Assembly: GCA_037043015.1 (NCBI GenBank)
Contig: CM073323.1
Location: 8,184,001-8,248,000, forward strand
Direction: 5' to 3'
Length of the DNA stretch: 64,000 nucleotides
Source: Bryum argenteum
Lineage: Eukaryota; Streptophyta; Bryopsida; Bryales; Bryaceae
The stretch's first letter is position 1. Every line of letters begins with the position of its first letter. The notes under the pieces are model-generated. The model saw only the letters and a program-made list of their open reading frames with translations, was not told where the DNA came from and searched no databases. Made by a program: the position numbers and the translations under genes. Of the stretch, positions 38,852 to 50,000 are shown piece after piece.

Positions 38852-39363
38852 GCTTGCAACTTCGTATAATATGTGATTTGTTGGGTTTCGGACAAGCATT
38901 GTAGATGTTAAGGTCTTGTTCTTGTGTGGGATAATATTGTTGATATTGTTTGTGTAAAAAAATTGGCACTTGTTTTGAGTGTCCATTTGTTACTTTGTTG
39001 TGATATTGTGTAATAGAAAATTTGGTTTCTCGTGAAAGCCAGAAGTGAGGATCTTGCTTCACTTTGCAATCTTGTGAGTGAGGGAAACCTTTGGACTATT
39101 GTGGATTCTACTAGTGTTGAAGAAGCTTGACAGAAATTGATCGATGGGCATTCTATTGGCAACATCATGATTACTGCGAGTGAAGAGTAAGCTAGATTTG
39201 TTAACATCTTCGTATAATATGTGATTGTGGTTTGTTAGCAACTTTGAATAACATGTGATTGTAGGGTTTCGCACAATCATTGTAGATGTTAAGTTGTGCT
39301 CGTGTGGGATCTTATTGTCAATATCGTTTTTGTAAAAAGATGGGCACTTGTTTCGAGTGCCCT
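38672..39363 (+). pseudogene. Tandem copy of the oxidoreductase terminal exon and 3' UTR
   Basis: Copy 1 (38672-38985) covers the last 60 codons of the oxidoreductase and its 3' UTR. Copy 2 (39025-39363) repeats it in order, from tgaaagcc(a)gaagtgagg through gaagagtaagct to cacttgttt. Copy 2 is about 85 percent similar by eye and carries a deletion removing the TPLSR codons plus a TGA soon after, so it cannot replace the true exon. It may still offer an alternative polyadenylation region. Confidence 0.88.
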
Positions 39364-39694
39364 TCTGTAACCTTATTTTATGTATCATGTGCATTAAAAG
39401 CTCTTGATTTTGTAAGAGTTTGCGTATTGAGTAATATACATGTATTTTCAAGAGTCATGAGTTTGTGAAACAAGAGCAAGCATTTGCGGAAAAGATGCCA
39501 TTTATGACCATTGCATTGTAGTCACTCTCCAAAATGGTAGAATAGAAAGTAGTGGAAGTGTATGGTTTTCGTTTAGTCAAAAAAATTTAGTACAATAAAT
39601 TTCAAAATCACATGATAAAAGCTTTCTTGTGCTATGTGGAAACATTCTCACTTTACACATAGCACATGCTTCAGTTATTTTCATTACATCAAGA

Positions 39695-40107
39695 TGTTAG
39701 AAACACGAAAATACAAGGGACAAGAGAAGCTAGAACGAGAAGAAGTCTATAGATATAACTCAAATGGACCTCAGATTAACAAAAAGAGTACACAACAACA
39801 CCAAGAGGTGTGAGCTAGAGCTCCAAGAGATGCGTTGTCAAGACTGAAGTTCCCCCAGTCTTGACTCCTAAATACACTTGCTTAGAAGAAGGTTCTCCAA
39901 AACCTTCCACAGTCTAAGACCTTTCTAGGACCTTTCAGAGACTTCTAGGACCTTCCAGAGACTTCTAGGACCTTCCAGAGACTTCTAGGACCTTCCAGAG
40001 ACTTCTAGGACCTTCCAGGAACTTCTAGAGACTTCTAGAAGTTTCTACAAGCTTCTAGAACTTTCTAGAACCTTCCTAAGTTATTTCACTGGTACGTGGC
40101 TGTAATA
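39695..40107 (-). repeat. 3' LTR of the chromovirus (413 bp)
   Basis: Starts tgttag and ends gtaata where the other LTR has gtgaca, so the terminal dinucleotide has mutated. It is shorter than the 5' LTR by about 40 bp, explained by two fewer 20-bp units in the internal TTC/GAA array (39923-40075). The TATA region seen in the 5' LTR is altered here (aaatacac). Confidence 0.9.
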
Positions 40108-40122
40108 TCATCTCCCCTTTTA
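40108..40122 (-). other. Polypurine tract of the chromovirus
   Basis: Immediately internal to the 3' LTR, the minus strand reads aaaaggggagatga, an unbroken purine run ending at the LTR edge. This is the expected site for plus-strand DNA priming and fixes the element's orientation independently of the ORFs. Confidence 0.8.
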
Positions 40123-40635
40123 GCTTCGAGGTCTCCGAGAAGCTTAGAGCACGATCACCTTCAGAATCGCAAGAAATCGAACACTTGGCACATGGTCTCG
40201 GCAATCTATTCGAGTTGCCTTGCCCGCGGTAGATGATTCACGGGTCCTTCTAGCCAACGATAATGCCCAACGCCTTCGACTTGTGACCATGCGTGAACCT
40301 CCGTAGCTTCGTTATGAAAACGTCCCGCAAATACTCCTTCCGGACGACCTTCGCTAAAAGCGTCAACTTCTAATACCAATACGAATGACCTCGTGCTTGG
40401 TATTTGTTGCCGCCTTCTAGGTTCGGTTGGTTCTTCATCTTGAAGACGTCAACGTGATCCGCTAGGTTGAGAAAGTACTGCTAATGTAGTATCTACTTCC
40501 TCGCTATCCATGTATAGAAGTACTCGTAAATTCGAAATGGTTACAAGAAACTAAACGAACAACAAGCACAGTTGTGTTTTGTCCATACTAAAACTCTATC
40601 TTATATACATGTAGAAGAAACGTCTTCATGAAGTT

Positions 40636-41127
40636 TCATCTACGATATGGTTTTGGCTTTTGGGGATATCGTTGATGGAATTTCTGTAGCTTTAGGTGCG
40701 CATCTGTCAAATTTGCGGGTGGCTCCCACGTACGTTCACTAATGTCATATCCTTGCCAGTGGATAAGGTATTGTAACTTTCCCCTTCTCCTCCGCGAATC
40801 AAGTACCTCTTCCACTTCATACTCATCGTGATTTTCTACTTCAACCGCTGGTAGTAATGGTTGTAATCGTCCTGAGATAGTAGACCCTTTATATACTTCT
40901 AGAAGGGAGGCATGAAAAACTGAATGTACCTTCATGAAAGTAGGTAACTCTAACCGATACGCAACCAGATTAATTTGCTCTTGAATACGGAATGGGCCAA
41001 GTCGCCTATAGTCCAATTTGTCGCAGGGCCTATTGGTCTTGATGTTTTGCCAAAGAAGCCACACCTTTTCACCAACATGAAAAGTAGAAGATTCCTTTCG
41101 AAGCCGGTCTGCAGAAATCTTATACAA
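40636..41127 (-). pseudogene. Chromovirus integrase C-terminus and chromodomain
   Basis: A 163-codon frame. It starts in the integrase C-terminal region (HVGEKVWLLWQNIK, then LGPFRI) and ends in a chromodomain with YEVEEVLDSRRRRGKLQYLI and HWQGYDISERTWEP. Chromodomains target integration to histone-marked chromatin in this clade. The frame is separated from the integrase core (41164 onward) by two stops. Confidence 0.88.
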
Positions 41128-41163
41128 ATTTTGAGCTTGCTGTAACTACATCTTCAAAATAGT

Positions 41164-41730
41164 CTAGATTTCTAATAAGTGCTTGGCAAGATCTTCAGCT
41201 ACTGGATTTTTATCACCGGTTGATGCCAAAATATCAAGTTTGGGATGGTATCCATAACTAACATAGAAGGGGATTTGTTGAGTCGACGCGTGAATAGAAC
41301 TGTTGTAAGCAAACTTTTCCAATGGTAAATATGATGTCCAGTTATCTTGTTGATAGTTGATTGTACATCGTAGATACTGCTCCAACACTTGATTAACTCG
41401 TTCTGTTTGGTCATCTGTTTGAGGGTGAAAAGCAGAAGAAAGCTTGATGACGACCTTCAATATCTCAAATATCGATCTCCAAAATCTTGATATAAATTGG
41501 GGTTCCCGGTCAGAAATAATATCATCCGACAAGCCATGATATTGATATATATTGTTTAGAAAGAGTTTTGTTGTCGCTTCGCCAGAGATAGACTTTCTAC
41601 ATGGAATAAAATGCGCCATCTTCGTGAACCGGTCCACGACAACACAAATGGCGTCAAATGTTGCTGATAGTGGCAGATTTGTAATGAAGTCCATCGAAAC
41701 AGATGAGGATGGCCGTGGGGCAACCGGCAA
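41164..41730 (-). pseudogene. Chromovirus integrase core
   Basis: A 188-codon frame with the DDE catalytic triad visible in context: SMDFITNLP, then IISDREPQF, then QTERVNQVLEQYL. The zinc-binding N-terminus lies upstream in another frame (41556-42374), so a frameshift separates them. Confidence 0.88.
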
Positions 41731-42079
41731 TGGTTGCAGGAGTCTATAGGGTCGAGGATTTTTGGACCTCGAACAGATATTGCAAGATAATACAAAGCCT
41801 TGAATAGTCTTCTACATTTGTGGCCACCAGAAATCTCGAGAAACAAGCTCCAATGTCTTATTAAAGCCAAAATGTCCCGTTGCAGGGAAGTCGTAGCGAG
41901 ATTGAAGAACACGAAGTCGAAGTGGTCCTTCCGGAATATATACACGATCTTCAAAATACAAGAAGTTATCTTGAATCTTGAACTTGTCGTTGTCAGGGTG
42001 TTGTTTTGTTCTACAAACAAGGGGTCTTGGGTAGATGCTATCTGAATATCACGACGAAAGTCATCATCAATTAGTATTG

Positions 42080-42598
42080 TCATGGGCGTTGCACAAAGAC
42101 AAAATCGTTCAGAGTGTAATAACGTTGTACGTTGTTGATCAAATGTAGCGTCTCCGGCCTTTGGTGCAAGATACGTCCTTCTTGATAATGCATCTGAAAG
42201 TCCTTTTTGTTTTCCTGGCCGATATGTGATAGTAAAATCAAACCGGGATAAGGACATATTCCAACGTGAGCTTGACGATGATTCAAAACCCAAGCGGATG
42301 TAAAGTACTCCAGGTTCTTGTGGTCCATATACACAACAACCGGATGAGCAGCTCCTTCTAATAGATGACGCCATTTTTGAAATGAATCAACTATAGAAAG
42401 AAGTTCCTTATCATGAATCTCGTAGTTTATTTCGGCTGCCGAAAATTTCTCCGTGTAAAAACCAATGGGATGGAGCTTCTCATTTTTTCCCATTTGCGAG
42501 AGCACTGCGCCTAATGCAAAGTCACAGGCGTCGGTTTCCATATAAAACGCTTTCGTGAAGTCTGAATGTACTAAGATTGGAGCTGTAGTAAGAAGCAA
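42080..42598 (-). pseudogene. Chromovirus RNase H region
   Basis: A 172-codon frame with the RNase H landmarks METDACDFALGAVLSQ, NYEIHDKELLSIV and VVVYMDHKNLEYF. It follows the reverse transcriptase thumb; the frame is lost at both ends. Confidence 0.85.
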
Positions 42599-42599
42599 C

Positions 42600-43636
42600 T
42601 TTCAAGTCTTCAAATGCCTTCCACGCTGCAGGTCTCTATTCCAACTTGTCATTACATGTCAACCGGGTCAAGGGGGCCGCCACTTGAGAATAATTCTTGA
42701 TAAATATCCGATAAACGTTAGAAAAGTCAAGGAAACATTGTACGACACGGACTGTCTTTGGTAAAGCTCAATCTGACATTGTTTGAATTTTCTTCGGATC
42801 CATTAAAAAGCCTTTATTACATATCCAAGAAACTCAACCTTCGGTTTGTGAAATGCGCATTTCTCTACTTTGGCATATAAACCCCTTTCACGTTGCTTTT
42901 GTAATATCAACTTCACATATTTTTCATACTCTTCAATGTTGTTGGAGTAGACTAAAATGTCGTTTAAATAGCAAACGACGAATCTATCGAAGTATTCTCA
43001 AAAAACGTCATTCATTGAATGCTGGAAGATGGCTGGGGCATTTCTCAATCCAAACGACATAACATTGTACTTAAAATGTCTGTATCTTGTGCAAAAGGCG
43101 TTCTTCGACTCGTCTCATTCTTTTATCTGCACAAGATTATAAGCTCCACGGAGATCTATCTTTGTATAAATTTTTGCTTAGTCGAGTTGTTCCAAAAGTC
43201 CCGATATCAGAGGCAACGGATAACGATTCTTCACGGTTACATTGTCCAGACCTCGATAGTCTATACACAGTCGTAATGAGCCATTCTTCTTCTTTACAAA
43301 GAGTATATGTGCCCCTGCTGGAGACTTGGAATGTCGAATAAAATTCTTCGCAAGATTCTCGTCAATATACTCCCTCAAAGTCGTAAGCTCGTTCCGATAC
43401 AAGTTGTATATCGCGCCGCAAGGTGATTGTGCTCCGTCTTGAAGATCTATGGTGCAATCATACGGTCTATGCTCCGGTAGAATGTCTGCATTCTTCTTTT
43501 CGAATACGTCTTGAAATTTCTTGTAGTGCTCCAGAATAGTTGTAAACGTTATTTCTTTTTGAATTGGTATTGCATAGATAATAAACGATGTGTTTTCTTT
43601 TGCAACCTTCATGAATGCATTTGCCTCAACATGCAA
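42600..43636 (-). pseudogene. Chromovirus reverse transcriptase, broken
   Basis: The N-terminal part is open (43178-43636) with [35 protein letters not shown] and NRYPLPLI. From 43177 to 42600 the reading frame is interrupted repeatedly. The catalytic motif near 42950-42979 reads YLNDILVYS, so one of the two catalytic aspartates of the family's YxDD box is replaced by Asn. The enzyme is therefore inactive twice over. Confidence 0.85.
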
Positions 43637-43672
43637 AGATTTTTTGTCCGAGTCCTTCTGGCGTTTTTCCGG

Positions 43673-43975
43673 CTATTGAGGTTTTCTTGAAAATGATCTA
43701 GTACGAGAAAACCCATCTATATCCGGGTTATACTTCTCTAACCAAGATATTCCAAGAACTATAAGGTGAGAGAGACTATTGATTATGTTAAACATAATTC
43801 TACTCTTATAATCCTCCATTGATTCGTCTACAGATACAATTTCGTAAGCGACAACTATAAGTCGCCCATCTATAACCTCTGCTTGTACACAGTTAGACTT
43901 TTGCTGGAGCGTGATCCTATAAAGTTTTGCAAAAGTCATATCCATGAAACAAGCAGATTCTCCGGAGTCTAACAA
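43673..43975 (-). pseudogene. Chromovirus aspartic protease region
   Basis: A 100-codon frame beginning LDSGESACFMDM, where DSG is the aspartic protease active-site triad, and including LIVLGISWLEKYNPDID, the flap-distal motif of retropepsins in this family. Confidence 0.75.
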
Positions 43976-44097
43976 ACTACTAGTTTTTATGTTTTCACGT
44001 TCAACAGAAATAGGTATCGTAAAAGATCGAGCAGATTATGAAAAGAGGTAAAGACCTTGATGTTTTGGTGATGACGAAAGATCAAGTCGCACGGTGC

Positions 44098-45167
44098 CTA
44101 CTGTAGCTGACCATTCTCGTTTTCCTGAATTGTGGCGCTCCTCATCCTTATTACGGGTAGCTTCCGCTTTTTTGGGCAGCCATCAATCCTATGTCCAAGT
44201 TCTCCACAATACAGACATAAATTCTTTTCAAATCTTCGTTTCTTTTCTTCAGGCGTCAATGGCTTGAAGCGTATCGCGTTGATTTGCATATCTTCTATAC
44301 CTTCATGTGAACTATGGGTCTTTGTTATGACAGTACGTTCGTTTTGCCTTGAGAAGCTTGAAGACCGCCGATCTTGATACTGCTGAAAGAGTCGATTATC
44401 GCATTTTATGGCCTGACCGATAGTTTCATCAAACGTACAAGGGTCTGGAAAATTTAGCAATAAGCCCTTGACATCATTCCTCAAACCTTGATAAAACTGG
44501 TCCATTAATGCTTGTTTGCCCCAATTGATATCAATAGCAAGTTGTCTGTATTCAGAAGCGTATACAAATACAGAGCGCGATCCTTGTCGTAAGGCGTATA
44601 TCTTATTCAACGCAACTCGAGCCTTGTCATGCTCTCCAAATGCTTCCGTCATTGCTTCAAGAAATGTCTCAAAATTGCTCAGGATCGGTGATCTTTGCTC
44701 AAATAGAGGAGCAAACCACGAAAAAGCTGATCCTGTCAGTAAGGTTCTAACTACTTCAACTTTTGATTCTTCCGTAGGATATCTCTCCGGCTGTAACATC
44801 GTTACCAGTTGGACTTGATTGATAAATCCTCTGAACTTGGATCGTGTTCCATCAAACTTCTCTGGCAGACTTACTCGAGGTTCCTTGCGTTGTTGAATTT
44901 GTAGAGTGTCTTGTGGAATAAGAGGTGGAATAGCCTCTTCTCCTACAGAAATAAATGGTGGATGCACTTTATTGTCGTTGTTCCAGAGCTTGAGTTGTTA
45001 TCAGCAACGCGACCTTCCACTTCCGCGAGTTTAGTGCTTAATATGCTTATAGCGTTCATAAGAACGCCAAACTTGGATTCAAAAAACTCTGTCATACTAA
45101 CATCTTGGCTCTTGGCCATTTCTATGAAAATAAGAGGACTTGAACAGATAACTAAGTCAAGGATCAA
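44098..45167 (-). pseudogene. Chromovirus gag with CCHC zinc knuckle
   Basis: The main frame is 44098-44967 (289 codons), with a capsid-like region containing LPEKFDGTRSKFRGFI and TLLTGSAFSWF and a nucleocapsid knuckle CLYCGELGHRIDGC (C-x2-C-x4-H-x4-C). A 74-codon frame upstream (45167-44943, MAKSQDVSMTEFFESKFG) is the likely N-terminus in another frame. Confidence 0.85.
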
Positions 45168-45393
45168 TTTAGAGGTGGGTGATCCGCGACCTCTAAAATC
45201 GCTTTGAATTCTCCAAGAAGAGGGGTAGTCCGCGCTCTTGCAAGAAGATCCAAAGTTGAACGAAATATCAGCTTAAGAGAGGGTAATCCGCAACTCTCAA
45301 GACGCCAATAGTCCTCCAAACAAGAGGGGTAGTCCACACTCTTGCAAGAAAACCTTAACTCTGATATTCGCAAATAAGGCAGTCTCAACAAAC

Positions 45394-45847
45394 TGTTAGG
45401 GACACGAGAATACAAGAGACAAGAGAAGCTAGAACGAGAAGAAGTCTATAGATATAACTCAAATGGAACTCAGATTAACAAAAAGAGTACACAACAACAC
45501 GAAGAGGTGTGAGCTAGAGCTCCAAGAGATGCGTTGTCGAGACTGAAGTTGCCCCTAGTCTCGACTCCTATATATACTAGCTTAGAAGAAGATTCTCCAG
45601 AACCTTCCACAATCTAAGACCTTTCTAGGACCTTCCAGAAGCTTCCAAGACCTTCCAGAGACTTCTGGGACCTTCCAAGACCTTCGAGAGACTTCCGGAA
45701 ACTTTCAGGAACGTCCAAAGACTTCCAAGACCTTCTAGAGACTTCCGGAAACTTCCAGGAACTTCCAAAGACTTCTAGAAGTTTCCACAAGCTTTTAGAG
45801 CTTTCTAGAACCTTCCTAAGTTGTCTCACTAGTACGTGGCCGTGACA
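45394..45847 (-). repeat. 5' LTR of the chromovirus (454 bp)
   Basis: Starts tgttag and ends gtgaca on the plus strand, so it has intact TG...CA ends on both. Being at the 5' end of the minus-strand element, it is the promoter LTR. It contains the TTC/GAA array (45623-45815) and a TATA box (45569-45576). The expected tRNA primer site is not obvious right after the LTR; a weak match to the initiator-Met type (atatcagagtt) lies about 27 nt inside. Confidence 0.9.
45569..45815 (-). promoter_or_regulatory. Heat-shock-element-like array and TATA box in the LTR
   Basis: From 45623 to 45815, triplets spaced exactly 5 bp apart alternate TTC and GAA-like: 17 of 20 odd positions are TTC, and even positions are GAA (5) or one-off forms such as GGA, GAG and AGA. 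Perfect TTCnnGAAnnTTC trimers occur at 45633, 45743, 45773 and 45803. This is the binding grammar of heat shock factors. In transcription order (right to left) the array lies at the 5' side of the LTR and is followed by tatatata at 45569-45576. The 3' LTR keeps the same phase (39923-40075), with five perfect units in a row at 40053-40075. Confidence 0.75.
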
Positions 45848-46271
45848 CAAGTGGCTCATACAACATGATGTATACTAAATTCACTTTTAGAAGCCTCGAG
45901 TCGAGCGCTCATGCCTAAAAGTGATAATACATCAAGATGCAATTCACCAAGAGCAAGTATTTATGCATTGTTCACAGTAATACCATCTCCAATAACTTTG
46001 TATTTTTTGCCAAAATCCAAAATTACTTTTACATCAAAAAGACTCAAGGTGACGAGATTAACACTATTTTTAAAATCACATGTCACATGTTTTCTTGTGC
46101 TCTGTGCAAACATTCCACCTTATATGTGGAGCACACGCTTCTGCTATTTCCAATACAACATAGTATGTACTAGATTCAACTATTTTATTGAGAAGCCTTG
46201 GGTATACCACCCATGCAAAGTACATCAAGATGCACTTGCCTAGGGGCACATATCCGTGCACTATTTGAAGG

Positions 46272-46489
46272 AAGTACATTTTTATTAGCTTGTGCACCCT
46301 CATTTCAGAGAAAGTGCTCAAAAACATAGATTGAAACAACCTTAAGTACATCTTTATTAGCTTGTGCACCCTCATCTCAGCGGAAAGTGCTCAAAAGAAT
46401 AGATTGAAACAACCTTCAGTACATCTTTATTAGCTTGTGCACCCTCATCTCAGAGGACACTGCTCAAAAGAATAGATTGAAACAACCTT
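46272..46489. repeat. 72-73 bp tandem repeat, 3 copies
   Basis: Units begin near 46272, 46344 and 46417, each with ttattagcttgtgcaccctc and ending gattgaaacaacctt. They differ at a handful of positions. Non-coding; about 500 bp downstream of the transporter stop. Confidence 0.92.
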
Positions 46490-47000
46490 AAGGCCAAAGT
46501 GAGGGAGTACACAAGAAATGAAAGAACATGTTTTACATTCCATTGTTTTTCCATTCTTTTCAAAATAGGAGAATGAATGGTACATTAAATTTTGCAAGAA
46601 TAACACTTCATCATCTTACCTTGTTCTACTTCACAAATGTCCATTCCAGCACATGAGCAATAAGGTAATTATAGCGCAAAGTTGTTTAGTACGAGCTCAG
46701 TTGGCCAAAAGGTCCTCCACCCACAGCTTCGAACAAAACTAATCAGAAACTCGTATTCGAAATTAAGAATCTGAACAAGAGTGATCAAATGAGCACCTTG
46801 AAGAAAGAATCATTCACAAAGGCTCGTAACCAAGAAGAATATCATCATCATCATCATCATCATATGCTACACTAAAGTATGCTCTTTCTTTCATGAAACT
46901 TCTTCTACTCTCTTTCAATACTCAAACCCTCACCAAGAAAGGGGTGATGATTAGAGAACAGTGAAAGAAAAAAAAATTGCTTTTTAAGCTTCGTAAGCTA
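46490..47000. other. 3' UTR and downstream of the SPX-MFS gene
   Basis: No gene. Contains an (atc)n microsatellite near 46839-46863. Likely 3' UTR for the minus-strand transporter. Confidence 0.55.
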
Positions 47001-50000
47001 TCAATACAAGGAGTAGTAGCCAATCCATGTGTAAGCAGTTGTGAACACCACAATGAAGAACGTTGGAACCATTGTGTAGTTGATCACATGCTCCACTCCT
47101 GCTCTTCCTGCTATTGTTATCATCCCGTCTGCCAAGGCTCGGGCCAGTGTCCCTGCTTCTGTTGATAAGAGCCCGCAGTTGAATACTCCTCTTGAAAGCC
47201 TTGGTGACATCGCCTTTGATAGTAGTGACATGTTCACACCTGTGTATGATCACAGAATGTTAACGGATATATGGAGTACGAGAGAAAAGAGAAAATGGGA
47301 GAAATGTACCTTCGAGAACGTTTGTTGAAACGAAGATGATGACTGCTGCTGCTACGTACTGGTATACGTTGTAATGCAAAAAGGGAGCGTAGCATAAGAT
47401 TGCGAGAACTCCGACTCCAGTGGTGATTTGAGTCCACAGTACGACCAACCTGCCAATCACGATCATCCCCAGTTTAGAATTCCTCAATTAGAACCCACTG
47501 GACAATTATAATGGGACATACTGGACAATCATAATGGGACAGAGGGAGTATGTTTTAAGAGCTCTATTGAACAAGTTCTACAAGTAGGACCAACCTGTCT
47601 TCATAGATGTTACTGATGCAGTTTCCGACCACGGCACTAATCGGCAGCACAGTCAATCCCAAAAGTGACAAGAATATCGAAATCTGCAATTGCATGGAAC
47701 CCTGTCAGATACTTTTACCAAAATGATAGAAATTAACAACATGAGGTTAACTAGCAGTACATCATCGAAGAAAGTGAAGCAACAGCACATTACCTGATAA
47801 GTAGTCCAATTGAAGTAGTAGGAGGTCAATATGCTAGACTCTGAAATAAGAAGCTCAGAAGCGAACTTTAGCATGAAGTAGATCCACAACAAGATCTTAA
47901 TAGGCATAGTAAGCTCCTTCACGAGTTCGCCTAAAGTCTCCACGGCCCTGTCATCGCCATAATCTGAATCGTCATTCTCGCCTTCTTCTTCGTCGGAAGC
48001 TTGGTACTTGGGCAAAGCAAGTGCTAACTTGTTATTCAGGTTTCCTGACAACGTTGCCAAAAGAGGCTCGTTCAAAGTTGACGAGGTCTCGTCGTCATTT
48101 ACAGCGAGATTCTTTTCGGATGTGGGCCTTGAGGCTATAGTCGGCCTCTCAGGCTCTTTGAAGAAAAAGATGATTAGAAGTAGGTACAATGCCCATGCTG
48201 CACACATCACCCATCCTGGAGCAGTCACAAAATTCACAGGCGCTCCATAAATCTGCAATATATTAGAAACCACTGATTAATATTATATCATGCATATTAA
48301 ATCAACTAGTTACTATTCTAGGATGATCTTTTGTAAGTACCTTAAAATCGAGTTTACTCAATGATCCAGCAAGAGCTGGGCCTACTGCCATTCCAAGAGC
48401 ACTAGCGCTCACAAAAGCTGCCGAGGCACTTGTCAGCTGCTTCACTGGAACGTGATCGGATATATATCTTCTGTTGATAGCTCTTGCGCCACCCAACCTG
48501 AAAAATCGAGTCCATAAAGGTTAATACATATCACGTGAGACCCCAAATATCGCTTGTTCTGCTTTGTAAGCTATGGCACCAGTTCATTTTTGGATACCTG
48601 AAGCTTGGACGTAGAGGCTGGATATGTAATTTTGACAAAAACTCCTTCAAGATCAGAAATCTATGCTATTTTTGCATATTCAGAGAAAATGAGATGGCAT
48701 ACCCGCACAAGAAGCGGCCGATGAGGAGAAGCCAAATGGAGTTGAAGTAGAGAGCGAGCGCATAGAACAAGTTGCCAGTCATCAAGATTAGAGTACTGAC
48801 TATAAGAGGAGATGTGTATGAGAAATTCGACCACCAACTATACACAAGCGCAGACAGAAGAGCCGCCAAAGGCATAGACCCAATGATAACTCCACACAAC
48901 GTCGCTGGAGCATGTAGTAGTTGCGCATAATCATCTGAAGATGGCACCACAATGTAATAATTCACCTGCAATCAAAACCCTCACTCTCAATCAGCACATG
49001 CACACGAAAACTCTTGAATGGTTGGAAGGACGAGTACCATGTAGAGAAAAGGCTCAACTAAAATCCTCACTCTCAATCAGGAAATGGCTTTTCTATCTAA
49101 CGAGAATGGAGAATATGCTCCAATTCTGATATAAAAACTCTTGAGCGGTGGAGGATGAGTACCATGTAGAGGAAAGTATTCATGAGGTTCAACTGTATAG
49201 ACATAAAATGGTAATCCTCCTCCTTCCGGAGCATTCCCGAAACCTCCTCTTTCGGTGCGGGTAGCAGCAGCTCATTCGCCACAAATGATTGAATACTCAC
49301 TTCTCGAGTCAAACGATGCATGGTCTCTACAATCGACTGTGAGTCCACACATTCAGAATCATGAGTTTGCATTACCACCCCATAATTCCCAGTTCGGTAC
49401 ACTTTCGAAGGAATGTGGTTAGTCTAACAATGCACAGGTCGAAGTAATCTTAAAGTAAAGTACGAAGTTATTATAATGCAAAGTGGAAAGGTGTACCTGA
49501 ATGACGGGCTCTTGCTCAACAATGCGTCTGGGAAGGGACGAATTTCGGAAGAGGGAAATAGTACTACTTGTTGATACTGTATCCAAGCCTTCGCGTCTTA
49601 GCTCCGCAAGGTTACGTGATATAGTTGCCACCATAGCTCCTAATCCCTACACGTCACGAAAAAGCTCTTAAGTACGTTATGAAATCAAGACTCATAACCT
49701 TGTTCTGACAATTAGCACGTCATGACATGTTTAAGATCGTGGTGTGATCATGTTGATTACATGAGCGGGTAGCGTGCATACCACTTGGCGGAAGACTTGT
49801 TGAAGCTGTGAGTATGGATGGTTGGCTCTCGAAGATATGTACTGATGACCGAGACGAAATCCAACGCGTTTGTCAAACTTTTTCAATATTTTACGTATTC
49901 CTGTGGCGTTGAGCTCTACGAAATGCAACAATTGTAGAAGATCGTAACCAATTTGCCTGCAGTAGCACCCATCACATGAGCCATCAACGAGAAAGGGTCT

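Larger units (their letters stand above)
39695..45847 (-). mobile_element. Degenerate Ty3/gypsy chromovirus with two LTRs
   Basis: LTRs at 39695-40107 and 45394-45847 flank, on the minus strand, gag with a CCHC knuckle, protease, reverse transcriptase, RNase H, integrase and a C-terminal chromodomain. This order and the chromodomain define Ty3/gypsy chromoviruses; moss genomes are known to carry several clades. The element is 6.15 kb. Candidate 5-bp target duplication: caaga (39690-39694) and caagt (45848-45852), one mismatch. Frames are broken by many stops and shifts, so it is not autonomous. It is inserted in one copy of a local repeat: the left flank (39613-39690) and right flank (45848-45950) rejoin to resemble 46078-46200. 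Confidence 0.92.

Noticed and set aside
40108-45393. CRISPR-like or prokaryotic repeat structure in the tandem-rich LTR regions
   Set aside because: Repeats are 20-bp direct units without spacers, inside eukaryotic LTRs.
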